Positions 8,220-16,345 of a stretch of 64,000 nucleotides of DNA are shown one piece after another (position 1 is the stretch's first letter; the number at the start of each line of letters is the position of its first letter). Source of the DNA: Janibacter indicus (lineage in GTDB: Bacteria; Actinomycetota; Actinomycetes; Actinomycetales; Dermatophilaceae); the NCBI RefSeq assembly GCF_900176385.1, contig NZ_FWXN01000006.1:210836-274835 (forward strand), given 5' to 3'. A program made the position numbers and the translations under genes. The notes under the pieces were generated by a model, which saw only the letters and a program-made list of their open reading frames with translations, did not search any database and was not told the origin of the DNA.

Positions 8220-10298
8220 ATGACCGCACCGCACCGCCGCACGAGGCGAGGGTTGATCCCCTTCGTCCTGCTCCTGCTCGTCGCCCTGCTCGGCGGCAGC
8301 GCCAGGGGGGCGGGAGCGGACCCGCAGCCCTGGTACGAGCAGAGCGACCCGCTGCCGGAGGACTCCGAGCTCGGCGTCACCGGGGCGCCGTTCACGGGGA
8401 CCGGGCCGAAGGAAGAGGTGCGTGGCCTCATCGACGCGCACACGCACCTGATGTCCGACGAGGGCTTCGGCGGCGACATCGTCTGCGGCAAGACCTTCAG
8501 CGAGCTCGGCATCGAGGACGCCCTCACCGACTGCCACAGCCACGGCAGCGACGGCCGCACCGGCCTCATCGAGAACGTCACCCACCTCGAGGGCAAGGGG
8601 CCGCTCGACCCGCACGACACCGATCTCTACCCGACCTTCAAGGACGCCCCGAAGTGGTCCTCCCTCACCCACCAGCAGATGTACTACCGGTGGGTGGAGC
8701 GGGCCTGGCGCGGTGGCCAGCGGATCATGGTCGCCGACACGGTCAACAACTCCGTCCTGTGCTCGCTGCCGACCCAGGTCAACACCAGCTCGTGCAACGA
8801 CATGGACGTCGTGCGTCGCCAGGTGAAGAAGACCAAGGAGCTCGAGGCCTTCGTCGACGCGCGCCACGGCGGCCCGGGCAAGGGCTGGTTCCGCATCGCC
8901 TACTCGCCGGAGGAGGCCCGGCGCTATGTCGAGCAGGGCAAGATGGCCGTCATCCTCGGCATGGAGGTCTCCGCTCCCTTCGGCTGCGGCATGACCCTGG
9001 GCGTCTCGCACTGCTCCAAGGCCAAGATCGACGCCGGTCTCGACGAGGCCAAGAAGCTCGGGATCCGCTCGATGTACCTGTGCCACAAGTTCGACAACGC
9101 GCTGTGCGGGGTGCGCTTCGACTCCGGGACCCAGGGCATCGTCGTCAACGTCGGCAACTTCCTGACGACCGGGCAGTTCTGGCAGGTGGAGCGGTGCCGG
9201 ACGCAGCTGCACGACAACACCGTCGAGGGCGGGGTCATCCCGCCCAAGGTCGCCGAGCTCGTCCCCGGACAGGTGCTGCCGATCTACCCGGAGGGGCCGC
9301 ACTGCAACCGGCGCGGGCTGACCTCGCTGGGCGAGTACGCCCTGCGCGGGATGATGGACCGCGACCTCATGGTCGAGATCGACCACCAGAGCGTCAAGGC
9401 GGCCTCGCGGACGATGGAGATCCTCGAGTCCGAGGCCTACCCCGGCGTCATCTCGAGCCACTCGTGGATGGACAAGCACTTCACCGAGCGGGTCTACCGG
9501 CTCGGCGGGTTCATCACCCAGTACGGCCACGGTGCCGAGGAGTTCGTCGAGGAGGGGCACGCCGAGCGGCCGGTCCGGCAGAAGTACGACGTCGGCTACG
9601 GCTTCGGCATGGACATGAACGGCTTCGGCGGGACGCCGCCGCCCCGTGACGACGCGGCCGACACACCGCTCGTCTACCCCTTCGCCCCCGTGACGGGCTC
9701 CGGGAGCGTCGACCGGCAGGTGACCGGTCAGCGGATCTGGGACTACAACCGGGACGGCGTCGCCCACTACGGGATGGTCCCTGACTGGGTCGAGGACATG
9801 CGCAGCAACCACGGCACGGAGGGCCGGCAGGTCGTCGACGACCTGCTGCGCGGTCCCGAGTCCTACCTGCGCACCTGGGCGGCGACGACCGGCTGGGAGC
9901 AGGGTGCCGACCTGACGAAGGGAGCGGTCGCCACCGCGAGCAGCACGGAGTGGAGCCTCACCGGCAAGCTGCGCCCCGGCAGTGCCATCGACGACGACGC
10001 CGCGACTCGCTGGTCGAGCCGGTGGGGCGACGACGCCTGGTGGGCGGTCGACCTCGGCACCCCGCGGATCGTGCGCCGGGTGAGCCTGGACCAGGAGGCC
10101 GCCCACGCCTCGCGCTACCGCGTGCAGACCAGCCTCGACGGGCAGTCGTGGACGACCGTGGCGACGGTGACCGACGGCGACGGCGGGCTCGACACCCACA
10201 CCATCGGCCCGACGTCCGCGCGGCACGTGCGGGTGGTCACCGACGAGCGGGCCACGACGTACGGCGTCTCGCTGCACGAGGTGCGGGTGACGAGCTAG
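8220..10298 (+). CDS. Secreted metal-dependent hydrolase with C-terminal discoidin (F5/8 type C) domain
   Basis: A 692-residue exported protein. Residues 1-33 form a signal peptide (two Arg pairs, a Leu-rich core, GARGAGA cleavage region). The amidohydrolase/dipeptidase-like domain begins with the metal motif LIDAHTHLM near residue 66. Further likely metal or substrate residues are in VEIDHQSVKAAS and VISSHSWMDKHF around residues 380-420. Several cysteines (CGKTF, DCHSH, CHKFDNALCG) suggest disulfides outside the cell. The last 140 residues (KGAVATASSTEW...DDDAATRWSSRWGDDAWWAVDLG) are a classic F5/8 type C carbohydrate-binding fold. The enzyme class is plausible, the substrate unknown; a glycan or glycopeptide would fit. 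The ATG at 8220 has AGGAG six bases upstream. Confidence 0.75.
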   Translation: MTAPHRRTRRGLIPFVLLLLVALLGGSARGAGADPQPWYEQSDPLPEDSELGVTGAPFTGTGPKEEVRGLIDAHTHLMSDEGFGGDIVCGKTFSELGIEDALTDCHSHGSDGRTGLIENVTHLEGKGPLDPHDTDLYPTFKDAPKWSSLTHQQMYYRWVERAWRGGQRIMVADTVNNSVLCSLPTQVNTSSCNDMDVVRRQVKKTKELEAFVDARHGGPGKGWFRIAYSPEEARRYVEQGKMAVILGMEVSAPFGCGMTLGVSHCSKAKIDAGLDEAKKLGIRSMYLCHKFDNALCGVRFDSGTQGIVVNVGNFLTTGQFWQVERCRTQLHDNTVEGGVIPPKVAELVPGQVLPIYPEGPHCNRRGLTSLGEYALRGMMDRDLMVEIDHQSVKAASRTMEILESEAYPGVISSHSWMDKHFTERVYRLGGFITQYGHGAEEFVEEGHAERPVRQKYDVGYGFGMDMNGFGGTPPPRDDAADTPLVYPFAPVTGSGSVDRQVTGQRIWDYNRDGVAHYGMVPDWVEDMRSNHGTEGRQVVDDLLRGPESYLRTWAATTGWEQGADLTKGAVATASSTEWSLTGKLRPGSAIDDDAATRWSSRWGDDAWWAVDLGTPRIVRRVSLDQEAAHASRYRVQTSLDGQSWTTVATVTDGDGGLDTHTIGPTSARHVRVVTDERATTYGVSLHEVRVTS

Positions 10299-10320
10299 GT
10301 CGCCGGGTCTCGACCACCGT

Positions 10321-10351
10321 GGCCGGGGGAGTGCTCCCCAGTGCCCCGGCC
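10321..10351 (+). terminator. Hairpin between the hydrolase and moxR genes
   Basis: GGCCGGGG (10321-10328) pairs with CCCCGGCC (10344-10351). It lies 23 bp after the hydrolase stop and before the moxR start; no T-run follows. Confidence 0.5.
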
Positions 10352-10408
10352 CCGGTGACTCCGTAGAGTGGCGCCGTCACCACGGACACCACAGCGAAGG
10401 GGAGCGAC

Positions 10409-11401
10409 GTGCCGCCCACGAGCAGGATCAGCAAGGACCAGCTGGAGCGGGCCCGGAGCCTCGTCGCCTCGGTCGACAAGGGCTTCGAGTCCAAGGTCGT
10501 CGGCCAGCGACGGCTGCGCGAGACCCTCCTCATCGGTCTGCTCACAGGCGGTCACGTGCTGCTGGAGTCGGTGCCCGGCCTGGCCAAGACGACGGCCGCG
10601 CACGCGCTCGCGACGGCCATCGGTGGCTCCTTCAAGCGAATCCAGTGCACCCCCGACCTGCTGCCGAGCGACATCGTCGGCACCCAGGTCTACGACGCCA
10701 GCCAGGGCAAGTTCGTCACCCAGCTCGGCCCCGTGCACGCCAACTTCGTCCTGCTCGACGAGATCAACCGCAGCTCGGCCAAGACGCAGTCGGCGATGCT
10801 CGAGGCGATGCAGGAGCGGCAGACCTCCATCGGCGGCCAGGTCTTCAAGGTGCCCGAGCCCTTCCTCGTCCTCGCGACGCAGAACCCCATCGAGCAGGAG
10901 GGCACCTACGTCCTGCCCGAGGCCCAGCTCGACCGCTTCATGCTCAAGGACCTGCTCGACTACCCCAGCCCGGCCGAGGAGGCCGAGGTCGTGCGCCGCA
11001 TCGACGCCGGCGTCTTCGAGCAGCCCGAGCGGGCGATGATCGACATCGCCGACGCCCGCGAGCTGCAGCGTCTGGCGGGGTCGGTCTACCTCGACAAGGC
11101 GATCCTCGACTACATCACCTTCCTCGTGGCGGCGACCCGCACCCCGCACAAGGTCATGCCCCCGGAGCTGGCCCGCTACGTCGAGATCGGCGCCAGCCCG
11201 CGAGCCTCGATCGCCTTCGCCAAGGCCGCCCGGGCCGCCGCGCTCCTCCAGGCGCGCGACCACGTCATCCCCGAGGACGTGCGCCACCTGGCCCATCGCG
11301 TCCTGCGCCACCGCGTGCTCCTCACCTACGAGGCCACCGCCGACGACGTGCGCGTCGAGACGATCATCGACGCCATCGTGCGCTCCGTGCGCACCCCGTA
11401 A
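10409..11401 (+). CDS. MoxR-type AAA+ ATPase
   Basis: MoxR ATPases act as chaperones that help assemble or activate partner proteins with VWA domains. The 330-residue product has the MoxR layout: Walker A ESVPGLAKTT (about residues 51-60), LLPSDIVGTQVYD, Walker B VLLDEINRS (about residue 113), the sensor ATQNPIEQEGTYVLPEAQLDRF, and a C-terminal lid. The start is the GTG at 10409 with AAGGGGAGCGACG upstream. It leads an operon with a DUF58 protein, a small membrane protein, two VWA proteins and a charged membrane protein. This moxR-DUF58-VWA order is the one seen in Bat-type loci. Confidence 0.93.
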   Translation: MPPTSRISKDQLERARSLVASVDKGFESKVVGQRRLRETLLIGLLTGGHVLLESVPGLAKTTAAHALATAIGGSFKRIQCTPDLLPSDIVGTQVYDASQGKFVTQLGPVHANFVLLDEINRSSAKTQSAMLEAMQERQTSIGGQVFKVPEPFLVLATQNPIEQEGTYVLPEAQLDRFMLKDLLDYPSPAEEAEVVRRIDAGVFEQPERAMIDIADARELQRLAGSVYLDKAILDYITFLVAATRTPHKVMPPELARYVEIGASPRASIAFAKAARAAALLQARDHVIPEDVRHLAHRVLRHRVLLTYEATADDVRVETIIDAIVRSVRTP

Positions 11402-11408
11402 GGACGTC

Positions 11409-12290
11409 ATGACGCGTCTGGTCCACAAGGTCAAGGGCAAGCTGTCGATCCACGTCCGACGCCGGTCGGTCGCGCTGCTCGACGGCGGCTACGCCTCTGT
11501 CCACAAGGGCCGCTCGATGGACTTCGACGACCTGCGCGAGTACGCGGTCGGCGACGACATCCGGGACATCGACTGGAAGGCATCGGCCCGGCACGGCTCG
11601 ATGCTCATCAAGCGTTATGTCGCCGAACGCCACTTCTCGCTCATCATCGTCATGCCCGCCGGCCGGGAGATGGCCGCGACGGCCGCCGGTGGTGAGCCCA
11701 AGCGCGACATCGCCGTCCTCGCCGCCGGGGTCCTGGGCTGGCTCGCGATCCGGCACGGCGACGACGTCGCGATGATCAGCGGTGCCCCCGGACGCATCCA
11801 CGCGACCCGCGCCCGCAGCTCCGAGGGTCACCTCGAGCACCTGCTGCAGGAGACCCTGGCGCGCTCGCAACCGGACTCGCCCTCCTCGGACCTGCCCGGG
11901 CTCCTGCGGCACATCACCCGCAACGTCAAGGGCCGCAAGGTGCTGCTCGTCGTCGCCGACGACGGCGTCGAGCCCGCCGAGGTCGAGGACACGCTGCGCT
12001 CCCTTCGCCTGCGGCACGAGGTGATCTGGGTCGACGTCGCCGACCTCGACCCGCTCGGGGTCGACCCCGAGACCCTCGTGCGCGATGTGGCCGTCGACCA
12101 CCCGCTGCCCGACCTGCTGCTCTCCGACCGGGAGCTCGCGGCCGCCTTCACCCGGTCCGAGAGCACCCGCCGCCACGACATCGAGGCGATGCTGCGGCGC
12201 ACCGACGTCTCGTCGGCCCGCGCCGGTCACACCGACGAGGTCGTCCCGATGATCGTCAAGATGCTCGAGAGGAGGCGTCGTGGACGCTGA
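11409..12290 (+). CDS. DUF58 domain protein
   Basis: A 293-residue protein with the DUF58 signature GRSMDFDDLREYAVGDDIRDIDWKASAR (quoted in part: VGDDIRDIDWKASAR), residues about 38-60. A VWA-like region follows (LLVVADDG) in the second half. DUF58 proteins nearly always accompany MoxR ATPases and are thought to be their targets or adaptors. It starts at the ATG at 11409, seven bases after moxR, and ends inside the next gene (11-base overlap), so the operon is translationally coupled. No N-terminal transmembrane helices are seen, unlike many longer DUF58 proteins. Confidence 0.9.
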   Translation: MTRLVHKVKGKLSIHVRRRSVALLDGGYASVHKGRSMDFDDLREYAVGDDIRDIDWKASARHGSMLIKRYVAERHFSLIIVMPAGREMAATAAGGEPKRDIAVLAAGVLGWLAIRHGDDVAMISGAPGRIHATRARSSEGHLEHLLQETLARSQPDSPSSDLPGLLRHITRNVKGRKVLLVVADDGVEPAEVEDTLRSLRLRHEVIWVDVADLDPLGVDPETLVRDVAVDHPLPDLLLSDRELAAAFTRSESTRRHDIEAMLRRTDVSSARAGHTDEVVPMIVKMLERRRRGR

Positions 12291-12753
12291 CCCGATCTAC
12301 CTCGAGCCGCAGGGCTACTCGGTCATCTGGCCCGTGCTCGGCTTCTTCATCATCTTCGGGCTGCTCGTGTGGGCCGTGTGGATCTGGCTGCTCACCCGCG
12401 CCCCCGAGTCCGAGGGAGGCTCCGGCTCGCTGCCGCCCGCCGCGCTGCTCAAGCTGCGCCGCGACGCCCTCGCCCGGATCGACAAGGTCGAGGCGGCGGT
12501 CGCCGCCAAGAAGACCTCGCCGCGCGCCGGTCACCACGAGCTGTCGCAGATCGTGCGCGGCTTCGTCAGCAAGGCGAGCGGGCTCAAGGCCGAGACGATG
12601 ACCGCCGCCGACCTGCGTGAGCGAGGTCCGGCGCACCTGGCCCAGCTCATCGAGGAGTACTACCCGCGGCAGTTCGGTCAGGCCGAGGCCGACCCGCCGA
12701 GCTTCGCCCGCTCCGCCAAGGCCGCGCGTGACGTCGTCGGGGGGTGGTCGTGA
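12280..12753 (+). CDS. Small membrane protein of the MoxR operon
   Basis: A 157-residue protein with one strong N-terminal transmembrane helix (VIWPVLGFFIIFGLLVWAVW, about residues 11-30) and a mostly helical cytoplasmic part that ends FARSAKAARDVVGGW. It begins at the GTG at 12280 inside the 3' end of the DUF58 gene and ends at the TGA whose last base starts the next ATG. The position equals that of the DUF4381-like or BatD-like small proteins in other MoxR loci; similarity to a named family is not certain. A role in holding the MoxR/VWA complex at the membrane is inferred. Confidence 0.75.
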   Translation: MDADPIYLEPQGYSVIWPVLGFFIIFGLLVWAVWIWLLTRAPESEGGSGSLPPAALLKLRRDALARIDKVEAAVAAKKTSPRAGHHELSQIVRGFVSKASGLKAETMTAADLRERGPAHLAQLIEEYYPRQFGQAEADPPSFARSAKAARDVVGGWS

Positions 12754-13736
12754 TGGGTCTGGCCTTCTGGTGGCTCACCCTGCTCCTGGTCCTCGCCGTC
12801 CTCGCGGTTGCCGGCCTCGGCTGGTGGCGCGCCGGGCGCGACACCGCCGCCCGCGACGCGGTGCTCGTCGCCCACTCACGGCGACTGACCCGGCTGCCGG
12901 CCTACCGCGCCGCGATCGGGCGGCAGAAGGTGCGCCTCGCGAGCATCGCCGCGCTGCTGGCCGTCGTGCTCCTGCCGCTCGCCGTCGCCGCCGGTCGCCC
13001 CGGTACGACCGAGACGATCGACCCGGAGAAGAACAACCGCGACATCATGCTCTGCCTCGACGTCTCCGGCTCGATGTACTCGACCGACCGGGCCGTGCTC
13101 GAGAACTTCTCCGAGATCGTCAAGAGCTTCCGTGGCGAGCGGATCGGGCTGGTGCTCTTCAACAACCAGGCCGTCACCGCCTTCCCGCTCACCGACGACT
13201 ACGACCTCGTCTCGGAGCAGCTGGCCGGCTACGCCGAGGGCTTCACGCTCTTCGGCGGCAGCGAGTACGACCCGACCTCGGGCACCTTCAACGAGCGCAT
13301 CCTCGCCAGCTCGCTCGTGCCCGATGGACTCGCCAGCTGTGTGCAGAACTTCGACCACGCCGAGGAGGACCGCCCTCGCGCGATCATCCTCGGCACCGAC
13401 AACGACGTGCACGGCGACGGGGTCTACACCCTCGACGAGGCGACCGAGCTGGCCAAGGAGCGCAAGATCCGCGTTTACGCGCTCAACCCGCTCGCCATCG
13501 GCAGCGACCACACCGAGCTCTCGGCCGCGACCGAGGAGACCGGGGGCCGGACCTGGGGGCTCGACCAGCCCGGGGCGACCGAAGAGGTGACCAAGAACAT
13601 CGAGAAGCTCGAGGCCGCCCGGCTGCCCGATGTCGCGCCGGTCCATGTCCGCACCGACCTGCCGCGGGTGTGGCTCGTGCTCAGCCTCATCGGCCTGGTC
13701 GTGCTCTACCCGCTGCTGTGGAGGTGGCGCCGATGA
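12753..13736 (+). CDS. VWA domain membrane protein (BatA-like)
   Basis: A 327-residue protein with an N-terminal helix (LTLLLVLAVLAVAGLG), a second helix near residue 70 and a VWA domain carrying the MIDAS motif DVSGSM (MLCLDVSGSMYSTD). A final C-terminal helix (WLVLSLIGLVVLYPLLW) follows. The domain would face outside or hang from the membrane and bind a divalent metal. The ATG at 12753 overlaps the upstream TGA by one base; a GTG at 12744 is possible but less good. With the following gene it forms the BatA/BatB pair usual for MoxR operons, which in other bacteria affects envelope stress tolerance. Confidence 0.88.
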   Translation: MGLAFWWLTLLLVLAVLAVAGLGWWRAGRDTAARDAVLVAHSRRLTRLPAYRAAIGRQKVRLASIAALLAVVLLPLAVAAGRPGTTETIDPEKNNRDIMLCLDVSGSMYSTDRAVLENFSEIVKSFRGERIGLVLFNNQAVTAFPLTDDYDLVSEQLAGYAEGFTLFGGSEYDPTSGTFNERILASSLVPDGLASCVQNFDHAEEDRPRAIILGTDNDVHGDGVYTLDEATELAKERKIRVYALNPLAIGSDHTELSAATEETGGRTWGLDQPGATEEVTKNIEKLEAARLPDVAPVHVRTDLPRVWLVLSLIGLVVLYPLLWRWRR

Positions 13737-14716
13737 GCTGGCACCCTGTCCTGCCCTGGCCAATCGTCGTCGTCCTCGGGCTGCTCCTCGTCGGCTTCAC
13801 CCTGTGGCGCCTGCTCGTCGACTCCCACCACCGGGTGCGCTGGGGGCTGCGGCTCGCGACCGCCGTGGCGATGGTCGTCGCCCTCATGGGCCCGGCCGTC
13901 AACGGCGCGATCGCCCGTCAGGCCGCCTCCGACGTCAGCGTCTTCTTCGTCGTCGACACGACGACCTCGGCGATGGCGCGCGACCACAACGGTGACAAGA
14001 CCCGCCTCGAGGGCTATCGCGAGGACATGGCCAAGATCCAGGAGGAGATGCCCGGGGCACGCTTCGCCATCATCACCTTCGACTACACCGCCCGCGTGAC
14101 GATGCCGCTCACGACCGACACCAATGCGCTGAAGACGGCCGCCAACAACCTCCGGGCCGAGAACAGCCTCTACTCCGGCGGGTCGTCGGTGACCGTCGCC
14201 CAGGAGCGGCTGAAGCTCACCCTCGAGGGGGCCAAGGAGCGCCAGCCCGAGCGCTCGCGCGTCGTCTTCTACCTCGGCGACGGCGAGCAGACCGCGAGCG
14301 AGGAGCCGACCCCCTTCGACCTGGGTGACCTCGTCGACGGTGGCGCCGTCCTCGGCTACGGGACCGAGGCGGGCGGCCGGATGGCGTCGACCTCGGCGGA
14401 CGGCACGACCGGTGAGGACATCAAGGACAGCCAGGGCAACCCCGGCGTCAGCAAGATCGACGAGAAGCAGCTCGAGGAGATCGCCGACCAGCTCGGCGTG
14501 CCCTACACCCACCGCGCCGGCGGCGACATCGCCCCGGCCCTCGAGGACGCCGACCCCGGCACGACGGTCGAAGGGGAGGGCGCGGCCATCGAGACCTACA
14601 CCTCGCTCATCTGGGTCTTCGCCCTGCTCATGTCGCTGCTGCTGCTCATCGACCTCTTCGTCACCACGCGCGAGATCGGCCGACTGCGGCGGGTCGAGGC
14701 AGGAGGCACGCCATGA
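13733..14716 (+). CDS. VWA domain membrane protein (BatB-like)
   Basis: A 327-residue protein parallel to its neighbour: N-terminal helix (WPIVVVLGLLLVGFTLW), second helix (ATAVAMVVALMGPAV), VWA domain, and C-terminal helix (LIWVFALLMSLLLLIDLFV). The metal site is degenerate: where BatA has DVSGS this protein reads VVDTTTSAMA, so the DXSXS motif is changed to DTTTS. Metal binding may be weaker or use Thr. The start ATG at 13733 overlaps the upstream TGA. It is coupled at its 3' end to the next gene (ATGA at 14713). Confidence 0.85.
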   Translation: MSWHPVLPWPIVVVLGLLLVGFTLWRLLVDSHHRVRWGLRLATAVAMVVALMGPAVNGAIARQAASDVSVFFVVDTTTSAMARDHNGDKTRLEGYREDMAKIQEEMPGARFAIITFDYTARVTMPLTTDTNALKTAANNLRAENSLYSGGSSVTVAQERLKLTLEGAKERQPERSRVVFYLGDGEQTASEEPTPFDLGDLVDGGAVLGYGTEAGGRMASTSADGTTGEDIKDSQGNPGVSKIDEKQLEEIADQLGVPYTHRAGGDIAPALEDADPGTTVEGEGAAIETYTSLIWVFALLMSLLLLIDLFVTTREIGRLRRVEAGGTP

Positions 14717-15453
14717 CGGCACCCATCGAGCCGCGGCTGCGGCGCCGCCGCCGGATGATCCTCGCGACCATCCTCCCGGCGATCGTCCTGGTCGTCCTGG
14801 CCATCCGCTTCCTCACCCTGCCCGTCTTCATCGGGCAGGCGCAGGACGCCCACGGCGGCGACGACGGCCCCGGCATGGTCAAGGCGGCCGACCGCCTCCA
14901 CCCGCTCAACATCGTCGAGCGGTGGCGGGCGCCCTTCGTCGAGGGGACCGGCAAGTCGATCGACGGTGACCTCGAGGGCGGCCGGGCCGACCTCGAGACC
15001 GCGCTGGATCGCACCAAGAACCCGCAGGACGACTGCACGGTGCGCACCAACCTCGTCATCACGATCTCCCAGCAGGCCGATGCCGCCAAGGAGGCCGGTG
15101 ACGAGGACGAGGAGAAGTCGCTGGCCGAGGAAGCCCTGAAGCTCATCGAGGAGGGCCCCGAGGGCTGTCTCGACGGCAGCGACGACGGCAACGGCGGTGA
15201 GGCCGGCCGCAAGCAGCAGGAGCAGAAGGACAAGCTCGAGGAGCAGACCGGCAGGTCCCAGCCCGAGGAGCCGCAGGAGCCCGAGGACAAGGGCGACGAC
15301 GGCGAGGGCGAGGACGAGGAGAAGAAGGACCCGAAGCAGAAGGAGCTCGAGGAGCGCAACCAGCAGGGTCAGCGCCAGTCCGAGACCGACCGCCGCGAGG
15401 AAGAGGGCGAGGAGAAGGGCAGCTCCGGCGCCGGCGTCGATAAGCCCTGGTGA
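14713..15453 (+). CDS. Membrane-anchored charged protein of the MoxR operon (BatC-like)
   Basis: A 246-residue protein with one N-terminal helix (MILATILPAIVLVVLAIRFL) followed by a soluble helical domain. The last 90 residues are almost all Glu, Lys, Asp, Gln and Arg (KQQEQKDKLEEQ, DEEKKDPKQKELEE), predicted to be a charged coiled coil or disordered tail. Position and layout match the TPR-type BatC/BatE proteins that close Bat operons; tetratricopeptide repeats are only weakly visible around residues 75-155. The stop TGA lies in the first copy of an 18-bp tandem duplication. Confidence 0.7.
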   Translation: MTAPIEPRLRRRRRMILATILPAIVLVVLAIRFLTLPVFIGQAQDAHGGDDGPGMVKAADRLHPLNIVERWRAPFVEGTGKSIDGDLEGGRADLETALDRTKNPQDDCTVRTNLVITISQQADAAKEAGDEDEEKSLAEEALKLIEEGPEGCLDGSDDGNGGEAGRKQQEQKDKLEEQTGRSQPEEPQEPEDKGDDGEGEDEEKKDPKQKELEERNQQGQRQSETDRREEEGEEKGSSGAGVDKPW

Positions 15454-15477
15454 CTCAGCAAGCCCTGGTGACTCAGC
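15442..15477. repeat. Tandem 18-bp duplication holding two convergent stop codons
   Basis: AAGCCCTGGTGACTCAGC occurs twice with no gap (15442-15459 and 15460-15477). TGACTCA contains TGA on the plus strand and TCA (a minus-strand TGA). The batC-like gene stops in copy 1 and the gntR gene stops in copy 2. Confidence 0.9.
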
Positions 15478-16213
15478 GCTCGTCGAGCATGAGGTCGATG
15501 GTGTAGTCCTCGGCGCGGTAGGCGTGGTCGCCGAACTCGATGGCGGCCCCCGAGGCGTCGAAGGCCATGCGGGTCATCGTCAGCACCGGCTGGCCGGAGC
15601 GCAGCCCGAGCGCCCGCCGCTCGGCGGCCGTCGGCATGCGCGCACCGATCGACTGGCGCGCGACGACCGGCTTGACCCCCCGCTTGCGCAGCAGCGCGTA
15701 GAGCCCCTGGGCCTCGAGGCTCTCGAGGGTGATCTCGGCGTGGGCCGGCGGCAGCCAGTTGTGCATGATCGCCAGCGGCTGGTCGCCGGCGGAGCGCACC
15801 CGCACCACCGAGAGCATCTCGGTGTCGGCCGCGAGGTCGAGTGCCGCGGCGGCCCGCTCGTCGGTGCGCATCTCCATCTCGATGACGCTCGTGCGCGGCT
15901 CGCGCCCCTCGGCCTCGAGGTCGTCGAAGAGCGAGGACAGCCGGGCCTTGCGGTGCACCTTGCGGTTGGCGACGGTCGTGCCCAGCCCCCGGCGGCGCAC
16001 GAGCAGCCCCTGGTCGACCATCTCCTGGATCGCCCGGCGGACGGTCGGCCGGGAGAGCGAGAGGCGCCCCGCGAGGGCGACCTCGTTTTCGAAAGGGTCG
16101 CCGGGCTCGAGGCGTCCGTCGTCGATCGCGGCGGTCAGCTGCTCGGCGAGCTGGTGGTACAGCGGCACCGGGGACTCCCGGTCGATGACCACCTCGAGCT
16201 GCATCGCTGACAT
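15473..16213 (-). CDS. GntR family regulator of the inositol genes (IolR-like)
   Basis: A 246-residue regulator of the GntR/HutC type. The winged helix DNA-binding domain is at residues 1-75 (SPVPLYHQLAEQLTAAIDDG, then LSRPTVRRAIQEMVDQGLLVRRRGLGT). The UTRA-type effector domain follows (residues 90-240). It faces the iol operon and is probably its inositol-responsive repressor. Several starts are possible: ATG at 16204, 16213, and 16249 (the longest). I chose 16213 because GntR homologues begin a few residues before LEVVIDRESPVP. The operator candidates at 16247-16268 lie in the shared promoter, allowing autoregulation. Confidence 0.88.
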   Translation of the reverse strand: MSAMQLEVVIDRESPVPLYHQLAEQLTAAIDDGRLEPGDPFENEVALAGRLSLSRPTVRRAIQEMVDQGLLVRRRGLGTTVANRKVHRKARLSSLFDDLEAEGREPRTSVIEMEMRTDERAAAALDLAADTEMLSVVRVRSAGDQPLAIMHNWLPPAHAEITLESLEAQGLYALLRKRGVKPVVARQSIGARMPTAAERRALGLRSGQPVLTMTRMAFDASGAAIEFGDHAYRAEDYTIDLMLDER

Positions 16214-16246
16214 GGTCGGAGCATACGCGGCGGGGTGCATGACAGC

Positions 16247-16268
16247 CATACGTCAGTATGTCCTGACA
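16247..16268. promoter_or_regulatory. IolR-type operator between gntR and iolG
   Basis: TGTCCTGACA at 16259-16268 fits the consensus KGWCHTRACA that I recall for IolR of Corynebacterium glutamicum at all ten positions. It overlaps an inverted repeat GTCAG-N6-CTGAC (16252-16267) and CATAC-GTCA-GTATG (16247-16260). A related sequence is found in front of iolA at 27299-27308. Confidence 0.6.
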
Positions 16269-16273
16269 AACTG

Positions 16274-16302
16274 TTGACAGGCGTGTGGGCGTGGGGAAGA
16301 GT
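16274..16302 (+). promoter_or_regulatory. Likely promoter of the iol operon
   Basis: TTGACA at 16274-16279 and AAGAGT at 16297-16302 are 17 bases apart. The -35 box is perfect, the -10 poor. The IolR-type site lies directly upstream of the -35 box. Confidence 0.45.
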
Positions 16303-16345
16303 GACCCGCACACCCCGCACGAACCACGCAAAGGAGCGTCCCCGG

